Origin: Clostridiales bacterium
GTDB taxonomy: Bacteria > Bacillota > Clostridia > TANB77 > CAG-508
Length of the DNA stretch: 64,000 nucleotides
Direction: 5' to 3'
NCBI GenBank assembly: GCA_004554705.1
Contig: SFKS01000001.1
Location: 62,001-126,000 of the forward strand
This document shows positions 36,825 to 46,444 of the stretch, in pieces; positions within the stretch are counted from its first letter, which is position 1, and every line of letters starts with the position of its first letter. The translations under genes were made by a program, and so were the position numbers. The notes under the pieces were generated by a model. It worked only from the letters and a program-made list of their open reading frames with translations. It was not told the DNA's origin and ran no database searches.

Positions 36825-37397
36825 TTATTTTTTCTTTCTAGGTCTACCTCTTTTATTTGTTTTTCTTTGTTTATGATTCTCTTTAATTTTATTTTTTTCC
36901 TGTTGTGCCATTTCATCTTGGCTTTCTTTTTTTATTATATTTGATATGTCACTAATATTAAGTGAATACTGCTTTTTTTCTTTGCAATATATTATCATTA
37001 TTTTAGAAATATAATAAACTGTTATAAATATTAATGCTTTATAAATGAAGTTTGTTCTAAACTTTATATAAATGTATGGTGCAAAAAGTGTGAATATAGC
37101 TAATGCTAGTATTTCTAATCCAGATATTCCTAAATTTCCATTGTCCTTTTTATAGGCTATTTCTAATATTGCTAATGCAATTAGTAATATTAGCATTGAG
37201 CTTGTATGATACATGCTTATTGCTATTTCTATTGTTAAAAAATCAGCTGTTATTCTGTATATCATTAACAGTAGTAGCATACCTATACATATTAAAGCAT
37301 TTGCTATAATCTTTTTTGATATTTGTTTTTTTGTTTCTTTTGATAACTCTCTCTTTTTTTTAATTGCTTCTATATTGTTCAATATATTTTTTTTCAA
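36825..37397 (-). CDS. Four-helix membrane protein with AT-hook-like tail
   Basis: 190-residue protein I do not recognise. A basic N-terminus is followed by about four hydrophobic helices (residues about 30-135). A cytoplasmic hydrophilic tail ends in RKTNKRGRPRKKK, which contains the GRP core of AT-hook DNA-binding motifs. The start is a TTG at 37397; a ribosome site (AGAAGGGA) is somewhat distant, so the start is uncertain. It lies inside the operon, 27 bases after rsmE and 14 before yicC. A membrane protein able to touch AT-rich DNA would be unusual; the tail may simply be a positive anchor. Confidence 0.6.
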   Translation of the reverse strand: MKKNILNNIEAIKKKRELSKETKKQISKKIIANALICIGMLLLLMIYRITADFLTIEIAISMYHTSSMLILLIALAILEIAYKKDNGNLGISGLEILALAIFTLFAPYIYIKFRTNFIYKALIFITVYYISKIMIIYCKEKKQYSLNISDISNIIKKESQDEMAQQEKNKIKENHKQRKTNKRGRPRKKK

Positions 37398-37424
37398 GTT
37401 TTCTTTTCATTCCCTTCTCTTGCG

Positions 37425-38165
37425 TTATTCTAGCTCATACATTATAATACTTGTCATTACTAATCCTACAGTTTCTGTTCTTAGAATTCTTTTTCCTAAA
37501 GTAATTGTTTTTGCACCAGCTTCTACTAATTTTTCTACCTCTTTTCTATCTATTCCGCCTTCTGGTCCAATTATTATTCCTATCTTTAAATTTTCTTTAT
37601 TTTTTACCGTTTTTAATATTGCTTTAAGAGTTGTATTTTCTTCATTTTCATATGCCAACAATACTATATCATATTTTTGAATTAAATTACATAGTTTTTG
37701 CAAATTTATTAAATTTTCCACCTTTGGTATGAAATCTCTTCCACTTTGTTTCGCAGCTGTTTCTGCAATTTTATTCCATCTTTCTATTTTTTTATTTTCT
37801 GATTTACTGTCTAGTTTTACTATACTTCTTTCCATTTGCACTGGTATAAAATGTTTTGCACCAAGCTCAGTGCATTTTTGAATTATTAATTCCATTTTTT
37901 CTGCCTTTGGTAGTCCTTGAAATATGGTAATTTGGGTCTTGGGTTCTGCTTCTGACAGTAGCTTTTTGATTATACCACATCTTATAAATTCCTTGTTCGT
38001 TTCTTCTATTTGGCACAAAAAGTTTTCAGACGTAGATATATTGCAAATGTTTATTTCATCTCCTATTTGTTTTCTTAAAACATTTGCAATATGTTTTACG
38101 TCTTCGCCAAATAAAGTTATTTTATCTTCTTGTATTTGTTTAGCTTCTATAAAAAATTTTGGCAT
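37425..38165 (-). CDS. rsmE: 16S rRNA (uracil1498-N3)-methyltransferase RsmE
   Basis: 246-residue SPOUT-class methyltransferase. The N-terminal PUA-like part has DVKHIANVLRKQIGDEI. The C-terminal knot domain carries the SAM-binding sequences IGIIIGPEGGIDRKEVE and ITLGKRILRTETVGL. It modifies U1498 of 16S rRNA in the decoding region. The gene starts three bases after the HD-hydrolase gene. Confidence 0.95.
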   Translation of the reverse strand: MPKFFIEAKQIQEDKITLFGEDVKHIANVLRKQIGDEINICNISTSENFLCQIEETNKEFIRCGIIKKLLSEAEPKTQITIFQGLPKAEKMELIIQKCTELGAKHFIPVQMERSIVKLDSKSENKKIERWNKIAETAAKQSGRDFIPKVENLINLQKLCNLIQKYDIVLLAYENEENTTLKAILKTVKNKENLKIGIIIGPEGGIDRKEVEKLVEAGAKTITLGKRILRTETVGLVMTSIIMYELE

Positions 38166-38168
38166 GTC

Positions 38169-40448
38169 TTATCTTTCTTCTCCGTTTTCTCTATTATTTT
38201 TTGCAATCAGGTCTACAACTGAAGAGCTTCTTGTTCTTCCTCTTTTTGTGTTTAGGTCATCATATGACATATAGCCAGTTCTAATTGCTAAATCGTTAAA
38301 GCTTCTATCTGTCATACCACTTATATAGTCAATAGCTAATTGATATGCCATTGCCTCTTCCATGTTATTTCTTGCTTGTTCTATTCTTTTTTGTATTATT
38401 TCATCTCTATGTTTTTTTACTTCTTCAATTATTCCATATTGTGTTAATAATTCATTTTGATTTTTTCTGTTTTCTTCTTCTTCATATCTTTCTAAATATC
38501 CATATGCTCTTATTGCTTGTTTTATTGTCGCTTTTGTTTGTTCTGGTTTGCAAATTCCTTTTTTTACTAGTAAATGAGCAAATTTTTCTTGTTTATCTAT
38601 ATCTTCTAATTCTTCTGTTTTTCCGTCATATTTTGTTTTTATAATAGTTCGAGTGTCATTTACTCTTCTAGTAAATTCCTCATCGTGGCTTATAGCTTCA
38701 TCTACAACCATTTCTATAGTTTTAGGAATTGCAGCAAATACATTGTTATATTTTATTGCAAAGTTATCTCCTTCTTTTTGAACGCTATTATAAACTTCTC
38801 TACATAATTCGTGTTTTCTGTTTTCATTCGCTTTTTCCCCTTTTGCTGTAAATCTTTCATCACTTCCAACTTTTCGAGTACCTTTTATGTCCTTAATTCC
38901 ATATTTTTTTTGATTTTCTTCATATTTTGTTTCATCAAGTGGTTTAACTTTCATATATTTTAGTGCTTCTGGCTCTATCTCTCTTCTAATCGTCCTATCA
39001 TAAAATTTATTTCTAATTGCACCAGTTTCTTTTAATGCTTTCGCTACATATATAGCTAATTCTTTTGCAGCTTTTGGTTGTTGTTCCATTTGATAATCCC
39101 ATTTTGTATATTGCACTATTTTTTTATAGTTTAAATCTTTGATCTTATCAAATAGTTTTTCTGCTTTAGAAGAAAATTTAGGATTAACTGGAGTATCCTT
39201 TTCCTCGTCTTCAAGCTGTTTTCTTAATTCAGTATCATCTGGATTTAATAAAATTTTATCTTTTAATTCCAATATTGTTTTTTCTTTTTCCTCTGTTCTA
39301 GCTCTTGTTTCTGTTATTATATCGTTTATAAAGTATTCTTGCATTTTACTTGTTACTTCATATACTACTGATGAATTTATACTTAACAATTTTCCAACAA
39401 ATTCTCTAAGTTTTGCAACATCTGCATACATAAATTGTTTTTCTTCTTCCGTCATATTGGCAGATTCGTCTTTAATGCTTTGAACTTTTTCTTCCAAAAT
39501 ACCATATAGTTTTTGTATGTCTTCTTCTTTCATTGAAGCAATCTTTATTCCTTGTTGCTCTGCTGTTTTTATAATCTCATTTGCATTTGCTAGAATGCTC
39601 TCATTTTCAGGCTTTTTCATGTCAGATTTTAATTCTCTTAATTTGCTTTCCTTTATTTCTTTAATTTTGTTTTTAGCACAGGCAATATACCCTTCTCTTG
39701 TTGAATATCCTGTTGTTAATACTTCACCCAATAATGCTAAATAATCGTTATCAAAATTATCAATTATTCCTATTCTAAATCCATCTTGTATATCTGTTGC
39801 TAAATATGCTATTACATCAGCCATCTTAGCAAGTTTTCCTTCTGGAGTTTGTGCAACGAATTTATAATCATTAAACGAATTTGCCTTTCTTAATTTATCA
39901 CGTATTGCATCTTGAATACTTGGGTAAGGTATTTCTTTTCTGTTTCTCTCTCCTCTTGTTGCTTCACCATCATGTGATATTATTACATCAAGAAAATAAT
40001 CAAACTCTTTTTCCAATTGTTCTTTCAATTCTGGAGTTTCATTAATGTTTGGAATTTTATTAATTGCTTTATCTCGAATACCTTCTGCTCTAATCACTTC
40101 TACTCCTTTAGCATTGTGATGAAAAAATCCGCAATTTTTTCTTTTTCCAAACTTGTTAAATATTTCTTCACCTTCATGTGCACTAAACGGATGTCCAGCA
40201 TCATGCATCAACATTCCTGCATAAATATATTCCCCATTTAAGTCCAATGCATCAGCTAATCTTTTAGCTATGTTTGCAGCTATTTTTGAATGTGTTGCTC
40301 TTGAAGTTAGATGAGATTCGCTTGCTGCCTTTGGTGTAGACATTGGTTTTGTTTCAGCTCTTCTCATAAATTTACTCTCATCAATTGTTTCAATTAAATA
40401 ATCCATGTATTTATCCCATGTTAGTTCGGTCTTTTTCATTCTCACCAT
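38169..40448 (-). CDS. Large HD-domain phosphohydrolase related to dGTPase
   Basis: 759-residue protein. The N-terminal third has the HD metal-site order of dGTP triphosphohydrolases: His53 in RATHSKI, His82-Asp83 in MLMHDAGHPFSAHEGE, the histidine pair in GFFHHNAKG and an Asp in MADVIAYLATDIQDG near residue 240. Ordinary dGTPases have 350-500 residues. Here a charged helical stretch of about 250 residues follows, rich in Glu and Lys, with more helical sequence to the end. It may hydrolyse deoxynucleotides or ppGpp-like molecules; neither is shown. The ATG at 40448 has a GGAGG site, and an upstream in-frame extension to 40553 is rejected. It heads the operon with rsmE. Confidence 0.8.
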   Translation of the reverse strand: MVRMKKTELTWDKYMDYLIETIDESKFMRRAETKPMSTPKAASESHLTSRATHSKIAANIAKRLADALDLNGEYIYAGMLMHDAGHPFSAHEGEEIFNKFGKRKNCGFFHHNAKGVEVIRAEGIRDKAINKIPNINETPELKEQLEKEFDYFLDVIISHDGEATRGERNRKEIPYPSIQDAIRDKLRKANSFNDYKFVAQTPEGKLAKMADVIAYLATDIQDGFRIGIIDNFDNDYLALLGEVLTTGYSTREGYIACAKNKIKEIKESKLRELKSDMKKPENESILANANEIIKTAEQQGIKIASMKEEDIQKLYGILEEKVQSIKDESANMTEEEKQFMYADVAKLREFVGKLLSINSSVVYEVTSKMQEYFINDIITETRARTEEKEKTILELKDKILLNPDDTELRKQLEDEEKDTPVNPKFSSKAEKLFDKIKDLNYKKIVQYTKWDYQMEQQPKAAKELAIYVAKALKETGAIRNKFYDRTIRREIEPEALKYMKVKPLDETKYEENQKKYGIKDIKGTRKVGSDERFTAKGEKANENRKHELCREVYNSVQKEGDNFAIKYNNVFAAIPKTIEMVVDEAISHDEEFTRRVNDTRTIIKTKYDGKTEELEDIDKQEKFAHLLVKKGICKPEQTKATIKQAIRAYGYLERYEEEENRKNQNELLTQYGIIEEVKKHRDEIIQKRIEQARNNMEEAMAYQLAIDYISGMTDRSFNDLAIRTGYMSYDDLNTKRGRTRSSSVVDLIAKNNRENGEER

Positions 40449-40645
40449 ATAACAACCTCCTAAGCTAAATCTAATTATATTTATTTTACCACATTTTTCA
40501 TCATTTGTGAAGTTTTTTAAAAATGATTTGTAACCTTTTCCTGTATAAATCATATATTATTTTTACATAATATATTGAATTTTTTGCATTTAGAGTATAT
40601 AATCTATATGTCTTAATTATGTTACACGAAAGGAAAGATGATAAT

Positions 40646-42037
40646 ATGGATTTAAATAATATAGAAAATTTGAAGCAATATAAACACATTCATTTAATTG
40701 GTATTGGCGGAATTAGTATGAGTGGTATAGCAGAAGTCTTACATAATTGGAATTTTTTTGTAACAGGTTCTGATTGCACTAAAAGTAAAATTACTGATAA
40801 ATTAGCTAGTCATGGGATTTTTGTATCTATTGGTCATAATACAAATTTAGTTGAAAAAGCTGATTTTGTTATTTATTCTGCTGCAATTAAGCAAGATGAC
40901 CCAGAACTTATTTGTGCAAAAACTAACAATATTCCCATTGTTGAAAGGGCTGATTTTCTGGGCTTTCTTACACGAATATATGATAATACTATTGGTATTG
41001 CTGGAACACACGGAAAAACCACAACTACTTCTATGGTTTCTTTATGTTTTTTAGAAGCTGGATTAGATCCAAGTGTTCAAGTTGGAGCAATGCTTAAAGA
41101 TATAGGTGGAAATTATAGGGTTGGTAATAGCGATTTCTTTATTTTGGAGGCTTGTGAATATGTTGAAAGCTTTTTGAAATTTAGTCCTCAAAGTACTATT
41201 GTTACTAATATAGACAATGATCATTTGGATTATTTTAAGACCTTTGATAATATTAAGTATGCATTTGAAAAATATGTAAATATGCTTCCTAAGGATGGTT
41301 TTCTAGTTACAAATGCAGATGATCCAGATTGTTTGAATTTGCGAAAGCATACTGAAGCAAAAGTTATCACTTTTGGTTTAAGAAATGATAAGGCAAATTT
41401 TGTTGGAAGAAATATCGTTTATGATAAAAATGGTTTTTCTAAGTTTGATGTTTATAGAAACAATTCTTATTTTGGCGAATTTAAGCTTTGTGTCCCAGGT
41501 CTTCATAATGTTTATAATGCTTTGGCTTGTATCGCAATGTGTTCTACTTATGGAATATCTAAACAAGTTTTAAAAACTACTTTGGCAAAATTTACTGGTG
41601 CTAATCGTAGATTTGAATATATAGGTTCTTATAGTAATATTGATGTTTATGATGATTATGCCCATCATCCTAGTGAGATTGCTGCTACTTCAAAGGCAAT
41701 GAAAAACAAATCTTATCGTCAATCTTGGGTTGTCTTTCAGCCACATACTTATAGCAGGACTAAAGAATTGTTATCAGATTTTGCTGAAGCATTGCTAGAT
41801 TTTGATAATATTATTATAACTGATATTTATGCAGCAAGAGAAAAAAATACATACGGCATTTCTTCTAAAGATTTAGTCCATAAGATTAATGATTTTGGTA
41901 AACATGCTATGTACATATCTGACTTTGAAGAAATTTCAAATTATATAAAGGGACATGCTTGTCCTCATGATTTAATAATAACTATGGGGGCAGGTACCAT
42001 ATTTGAAGTTGGCAAAAAAATATTAAATCAAAAATAA
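40646..42037 (+). CDS. murC: UDP-N-acetylmuramate--L-alanine ligase
   Basis: 463-residue Mur ligase adding L-Ala to UDP-MurNAc, the first peptide step of peptidoglycan synthesis. The N-terminal HLIGIGGISMSGIAE, the ATP loop IGIAGTHGKTTTTS, the central metal-site region TNIDNDHLDYF and the C-terminal YDDYAHHPSEI and QPHTYSRTKEL motifs are complete. The ATG at 40646 with a GAAAGGA site is chosen; an upstream in-frame ATG at 40619 overlaps that site. It is one of the few plus-strand genes and stands alone. Confidence 0.97.
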   Translation: MDLNNIENLKQYKHIHLIGIGGISMSGIAEVLHNWNFFVTGSDCTKSKITDKLASHGIFVSIGHNTNLVEKADFVIYSAAIKQDDPELICAKTNNIPIVERADFLGFLTRIYDNTIGIAGTHGKTTTTSMVSLCFLEAGLDPSVQVGAMLKDIGGNYRVGNSDFFILEACEYVESFLKFSPQSTIVTNIDNDHLDYFKTFDNIKYAFEKYVNMLPKDGFLVTNADDPDCLNLRKHTEAKVITFGLRNDKANFVGRNIVYDKNGFSKFDVYRNNSYFGEFKLCVPGLHNVYNALACIAMCSTYGISKQVLKTTLAKFTGANRRFEYIGSYSNIDVYDDYAHHPSEIAATSKAMKNKSYRQSWVVFQPHTYSRTKELLSDFAEALLDFDNIIITDIYAAREKNTYGISSKDLVHKINDFGKHAMYISDFEEISNYIKGHACPHDLIITMGAGTIFEVGKKILNQK

Positions 42038-42067
42038 ATATTAAATTAACACTAGCGTATAAAAAAA

Positions 42068-42101
42068 CAACAAGCTATCTCTTAATAGCTTGTTGGTTTT
42101 T
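42068..42101. terminator. Bidirectional terminator between murC and the kinase gene
   Basis: CAACAAGCTAT pairs perfectly with ATAGCTTGTTG around a 6-base loop, flanked by an A-run and a T-run. Confidence 0.85.
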
Positions 42102-43318
42102 TAAATTTTTATCACAAATTTTGTTCCTTTTGGTTCATTATTATATACTCGTATTGTTCCACCATGTAGCCTTACTATTGTTTGTGCTATTGCTAAACCT
42201 AGTCCTGTTCCTCCTGTTTCTCTTGTTCGTGCTTTGTCTGTTCTATAAAATCGTTCAAAAATGTGTTTCTTTTGCTCGTCATTTATGCCTATTCCTTCAT
42301 CTATTACTTCTATTACACCTTTGCCATCTTTAAAAAATGTATTTACTTTTATTTTTTCTCCTTCTTTTGTGTATTTTATTGCATTATCTAGTAATATGAT
42401 CATTAGTTGTGTAATTTTATTTACATCTATGTTTATACTTTTATCACAACCTAGGTTCAATAATAGCTCTTTGTTTTGCATTTCAGCATATTCCACATAT
42501 GGTGTTACTATATCTTTAATTACTTCGTCTATGTTCTTTAATTCTTTTTTTATTTTTAATTGATTTGAATCTGCTGTAGCCAAAATCATAAGTTCTTTTA
42601 CTAGTTTAGTTAATCTTCTTGTTTCGTTTATTGTTAAGATTATATCCTCTGATTTGTCTATTATCTTACTTTCTGGCTCTTTTAATAATAGCTGTTGTTT
42701 TGCCTGTATTATAGTAAGAGGTGTTCTTAATTCATGAGCGACATTTTGTACAAATTCAGTTTGTGTTTCCCATGCTACAAATATAGGTTTCAAGGTTTTT
42801 TTTGATAAAATATAACTTGCAATGATTGATGTGGTTATTATAATTGCACTCATCCCAAAGAGTCTATTTTTTAAGCTTTTTAGACTTTCATTTTCTCCAT
42901 CTACATTTGCTAATAATTGGATATAGTATGGTTCATTTGAAGCCAGATATGTTTTAGTTGTTATTCCCCTGTAATTATATTCTGAATTAACTTTAATTGA
43001 ATATATTGTGTTTAGCTTGTTCCTATCAAGTTCAATGTCACTTATATATTGATATAGTCTTCCTATGCTTTCTTTATTTAGTATGTTTCCTTTTTCGTCT
43101 CTTATTATATAAATAATTCTTGGATTTAGGACTATTATTTTATGGTTCCAATTTATGCTAGCAAAATTTTGCAATTCTGTGTCTATTTCATCATATCTAT
43201 ATCGTTTTGCTCTTGTATATATAAGTACATCAAAAGCTAATACCAATATTGTAAATACTGCAAATGTATATATCATGTTTTTTATAAATTGTTTCTTTAT
43301 AAATTGTTTCTCCTCCAT
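42101..43318 (-). CDS. Orphan sensor histidine kinase
   Basis: 405-residue membrane kinase. Two hydrophobic helices (about residues 13-35 and 155-175) flank an extracellular sensor domain. The HisKA helix has the phospho-acceptor His in NVAHELRTPLTII, and the ATPase domain shows N, G1, F and G2 boxes (LLDNAIKYT, VIDEGIGI, IFERFYRTD, GGTGLGLAIA). No response regulator gene is adjacent, so the partner is elsewhere. The ATG at 43318 is favoured by an AGAGGT site. The stimulus is unknown. Confidence 0.93.
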   Translation of the reverse strand: MEEKQFIKKQFIKNMIYTFAVFTILVLAFDVLIYTRAKRYRYDEIDTELQNFASINWNHKIIVLNPRIIYIIRDEKGNILNKESIGRLYQYISDIELDRNKLNTIYSIKVNSEYNYRGITTKTYLASNEPYYIQLLANVDGENESLKSLKNRLFGMSAIIITTSIIASYILSKKTLKPIFVAWETQTEFVQNVAHELRTPLTIIQAKQQLLLKEPESKIIDKSEDIILTINETRRLTKLVKELMILATADSNQLKIKKELKNIDEVIKDIVTPYVEYAEMQNKELLLNLGCDKSINIDVNKITQLMIILLDNAIKYTKEGEKIKVNTFFKDGKGVIEVIDEGIGINDEQKKHIFERFYRTDKARTRETGGTGLGLAIAQTIVRLHGGTIRVYNNEPKGTKFVIKI

Positions 43319-43365
43319 TTTTTTACCTCTTTTGCAAAATTTTACCCTCAATATTATAGTGTTTA

Positions 43366-44972
43366 TTATAAATCTATTCTGTTGAATAACAATTCTAGTT
43401 CATTAATTTTAATATCATCTTTTAGCATAATTGGTTCCCATTTAAATTCTGGTAAACCTAAAATTTTCTTTATTTTTTTTGATGTGTTTGGCATAAATGG
43501 TGCTATTAAGTTTGATATGTTTGCTATTATATATGTGCATGTATATGTTATATTATTAAACTCTTCAATATTTTCTTTACATTGTTTCCATGGTTCTTTT
43601 TCATCATAGTATTTGTTAGCATATCCTATATATTCGAAAATTTCGTCTATTGCACTTTTTAACTCTGCTTGCTCTATTAAGTTTCCTACTTTTTTATATA
43701 GTTCCTCTGTTTTTTTGATAATTTCTTTGTCTATATTTGCTTTTTTTATAATTCCATCAAATTTTTTGTGTTTATAAATGATAGATTTCTATTTACAAAA
43801 TTTCCAAGCATTCCGACTAAAAATTTATTATGAGTTTGTATAAATAGTTCTTCTGTGAAGTTTAAGTCTTTTTTTTCTGGTCCATTTGAGATCATAAAAT
43901 ATCGTATACTATCTACATCAAATTTCTGGACTAGTTCATCTACTGTTATTAGATTTCCTTTGCTCTTTGACATTTTTGAATCGTTCATATTAACATATCC
44001 ACTTGATACTATATATTTAGGTAATTGATATCCCTTTTCTATTCCAAGCATTAGTGCTGGAAATATTATTGTGTGAAAAGGTATATTGTCTTTTCCATGT
44101 ACATAGTATGTTGAAAGATTTGGGTTATCTTTGCTCATAAACTTTTCAAAGTTTATGTTTCTTTTAGCTGCTACTCGTCTAGCTGTTGTTAAATATCCTA
44201 ATACTGCCTCTATCCACACATATATTTTTTTGTCTTCATACCCTTCAACGGGTACTTCAACTCCCCAGTCTAATTGTCTTGTTGCTGCTCTATCTATTAA
44301 ACCATTGTGTAAAAATTTTCTTGATTCTCCTATTGCTTGCTTTCTCCAAGTATTTTCACTGCTATTTATTAAGTCTTCTATTTGTTTTTGAAAAGCTGAT
44401 AACTTGAAGTACAAGTGTTTATTTCCTTTTAACACTGTTTTTTCCCCACATTCCTTACAGTGTTTGTCTACTACTTCATCCGCATTTAATGTTGTTAGAC
44501 AGTCATCACATTGTTCTCCTGTAGCTTTTCCACCACATTTAGGACATTTGCCTACAATTTCCCTGTCTGATAAAAATTTATTACATTTATCGCAATAATC
44601 TTGTTCTACTGTTTTTTCATATATATATCCATTATTTATAAGCTTTAAGAAATATTCTTGTACCATTTTTTTATGTTCTTCATCATATGTTGCTGCATAT
44701 AAATCATATTCAAAATTCATTAAATTAAAGCTATTTATAAATGCCTCATGATATCTCATTGCAATTTCTTCTGCACTTACTTTTTCTTTATTTGCTCTTT
44801 GTGTAATTGGAGTTCCATGTGAGTCTGTTCCTGATACATACATTACATTATCACCATTTCCTCTGAAGTATTTTGCAAGAATATCTCCGGGTAATAATGC
44901 AGCCAAATGTCCAATGTGCATATAATAATTTGCATATGGCCATGCCCCTCCTATAAGTATGTCTTTATTCAT
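43366..44972 (-). CDS. metG: Methionine--tRNA ligase, interrupted by a one-base deficit in an A-run
   Basis: Class I synthetase for tRNA-Met. The first 400 codons hold the HIGH motif (YYMHIGHLAALL), a four-cysteine-pair zinc insert (CDKC, CPKC, CDDC, CKEC) and the KMSKSKGN motif. The frame then breaks at a six-A run (43762-43767), where seven would keep it open. The next frame continues FDGIIKKANIDKE, GYANKYYDEKEPWK and IAPFMPNTSKKIKKIL, the normal anticodon-binding domain, to a stop at 43366. The joined product has 535 residues and no C-terminal dimerisation domain. A homopolymer sequencing error is the simplest reading; -1 slippage on A AAA AAT is possible. Confidence 0.93.
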
Positions 44973-45075
44973 TTCATCATTCCTCTCTTTATGTCAATTT
45001 GTTCTTTAATATTATAATCAATTTAATTAGAAAAATCAACTATTTCTAGTATTTTTATAATACTGCCTTCTTAAT

Positions 45076-45610
45076 TTATGAACTTTTATTAGTAGTTTTA
45101 TTACTATCTTCTGGAGTATAAGGTATACATATTATTTTTTTACCATTATCATTAAAATTCTCTTTAAAAGTTCCTTCACTTGTCTGCACAGTGTTGTCTT
45201 CCCATGTGTATGGTGGAGTTTCTGTGAACTTTTCTGGATAATCTGTTATATAGTCCATTGCTGAAAAACTTATATCATTGATTAAAATATAGTTTGCATC
45301 TGCTGTACAATTATATATTTTATTTTCTGATATAATATAAACTGGTTTTTCAGTCGTACTTGTGCATACTTTTAATAATTGTTCTGGTGTACTTATTGGA
45401 ATTGCGTCATTTCCACTTGCAAAATAGTTTTCATATATTTCGTTTACATTTTCTAAGTTGTTTCCATATATATCACCGAGTTTTCCTTTTTATTTCTTCT
45501 TGAGCTTGTCTTCTATTTGACATTATTACATATGTTCCTATTAAAAATGATATCATGAATACTATTGTTACTAATGTTATTAGTGTTATTGCACCACGTT
45601 CTTTTTTCAT
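45076..45610 (-). CDS. Secreted pilin-like protein, interrupted by a +1 frameshift at CGG
   Basis: The first 44 codons encode a prepilin-like anchor: a short basic start, MKKERGAITLITLVTIVF, one long hydrophobic helix and a basic turn. Codon 45 is CGG followed directly by a TGA stop. Skipping the C gives GGT GAT ATA TAT GGA and opens a continuous frame of 132 further codons (including ISTPEQLLKV and NCTADANYILINDISF) to a stop at 45076. The joined product has 177 residues. The external domain is not one I recognise; STPEQLL-type strands occur in clostridial surface proteins. GAGGAGG precedes the ATG. It lies 25 bases downstream of dut. Confidence 0.7.
45476..45478 (-). other. CGG codon at the +1 frameshift site of the pilin-like gene
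   Basis: Coding sequence AGG AAA ACT CGG TGA. In the normal frame CGG is the last sense codon before a stop, an arrangement like other known frameshift sites. Skipping the C yields ACT GGT GAT and 132 more codons. Confidence 0.75.
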
Positions 45611-45635
45611 AGATTTTACCTCCTCAAAGTATTTG

Positions 45636-46097
45636 CTATTTACTTGTTGAGCCGAATCCACCTATTCGTTCTCCTGAACTTACGTCATTATCTGTTGTCA
45701 AAAATTTTTGAAATATTGCTTGTCCTATTGCATCGCCTTTTTTTATTTCTATGTCCTCTTCTTTTATATTATAAAATGCGAACATTATGTGTCCATCATT
45801 CTCTGGATTTCCATAGTAATCACTATCAATTACTCCTATGCTATTTGCTAAAATCAAACCTTTTTTCCCTGGATTTGAGCTTCTGTTTGCTAGTATTAAG
45901 ACTTCATCCTGCTCCATATATGCTTTTAGACCAGTTTTTATAAGTGTTGGTTTTATACCTTTTTTAAAGCTTGGTATTGTCGTATCTTCTGCTGCTTCTA
46001 TGTCATATCCTGCTGAAAATCTCGTTTTCCTTACTGGTAAATTAATATTACTATTTTCAAATCCTTTTGCTACTTCAAATCCTCTTTTTCTTTCCAT
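45636..46097 (-). CDS. dut: dUTP diphosphatase
   Basis: 153-residue trimeric dUTPase hydrolysing dUTP to dUMP. The five family motifs are traceable: FSAGYDIEAAED, NRSSNPGKKGLILANS, GVIDSDYYGNPENDGHI, KKGDAIGQAIFQKF and a C-terminal GERIGGFGSTSK that closes over the active site. The sequence is of the Firmicute type with some insertion before motif 2. An ATG three codons upstream touches the AAAGGA site, so 46097 is preferred. Confidence 0.93.
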   Translation of the reverse strand: MERKRGFEVAKGFENSNINLPVRKTRFSAGYDIEAAEDTTIPSFKKGIKPTLIKTGLKAYMEQDEVLILANRSSNPGKKGLILANSIGVIDSDYYGNPENDGHIMFAFYNIKEEDIEIKKGDAIGQAIFQKFLTTDNDVSSGERIGGFGSTSK

Positions 46098-46161
46098 AAA
46101 AATCATTTCCTTTCTTTAACACTTTTTATTTTCCAACATAAAATATAGTGGAGGGATAAAT

Positions 46162-46392
46162 TTGAATACTATTACATTAGATAAATTACCTTTAAACTCG
46201 TGTGGAAAAATTGTATCCTTGAATTGCTCTGGCCCTATTCATAGAAGATTATTAGATTTAGGTTTTGTTCAAAATACTCCTATTAAAGCCGTATTTAAAA
46301 GTCCTTTTGGTGAACCTACTGCTTATGAAGTGCGAGGGTTCACTATTGCTCTTCGCAAAGAAGATGCAAATAACATTATAGTTACTAGATAA
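46162..46392 (+). CDS. FeoA-type protein (orphan)
   Basis: 76-residue SH3-like protein of the FeoA family: KLPLNSCGKIVSLN, HRRLLDLGFVQNTPIKAV and YEVRGFTIALRKEDANNI are diagnostic. FeoA normally assists the ferrous-iron transporter FeoB, but no feoB gene is present here. The start is TTG behind a GGAGGG site. The plus-strand gene stands alone between dut and hisS and ends at a bidirectional terminator. Confidence 0.9.
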   Translation: MNTITLDKLPLNSCGKIVSLNCSGPIHRRLLDLGFVQNTPIKAVFKSPFGEPTAYEVRGFTIALRKEDANNIIVTR

Positions 46393-46400
46393 TAGTTGAG

Positions 46401-46440
46401 AATGAATAATGAATAATTAAATTTTCATTATTCATTTTTA
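46401..46440. terminator. Bidirectional terminator between feoA and hisS
   Basis: AATGAATAATG at 46401-46411 pairs perfectly with CATTATTCATT at 46426-46436, followed by T-rich sequence. Confidence 0.75.
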
Positions 46441-46444
46441 ATTA

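Noticed and set aside
36011..36841. Long plus-strand open frame of 276 codons opposite yicC
   Set aside because: Serine/phenylalanine-rich antisense shadow of a well-conserved gene.
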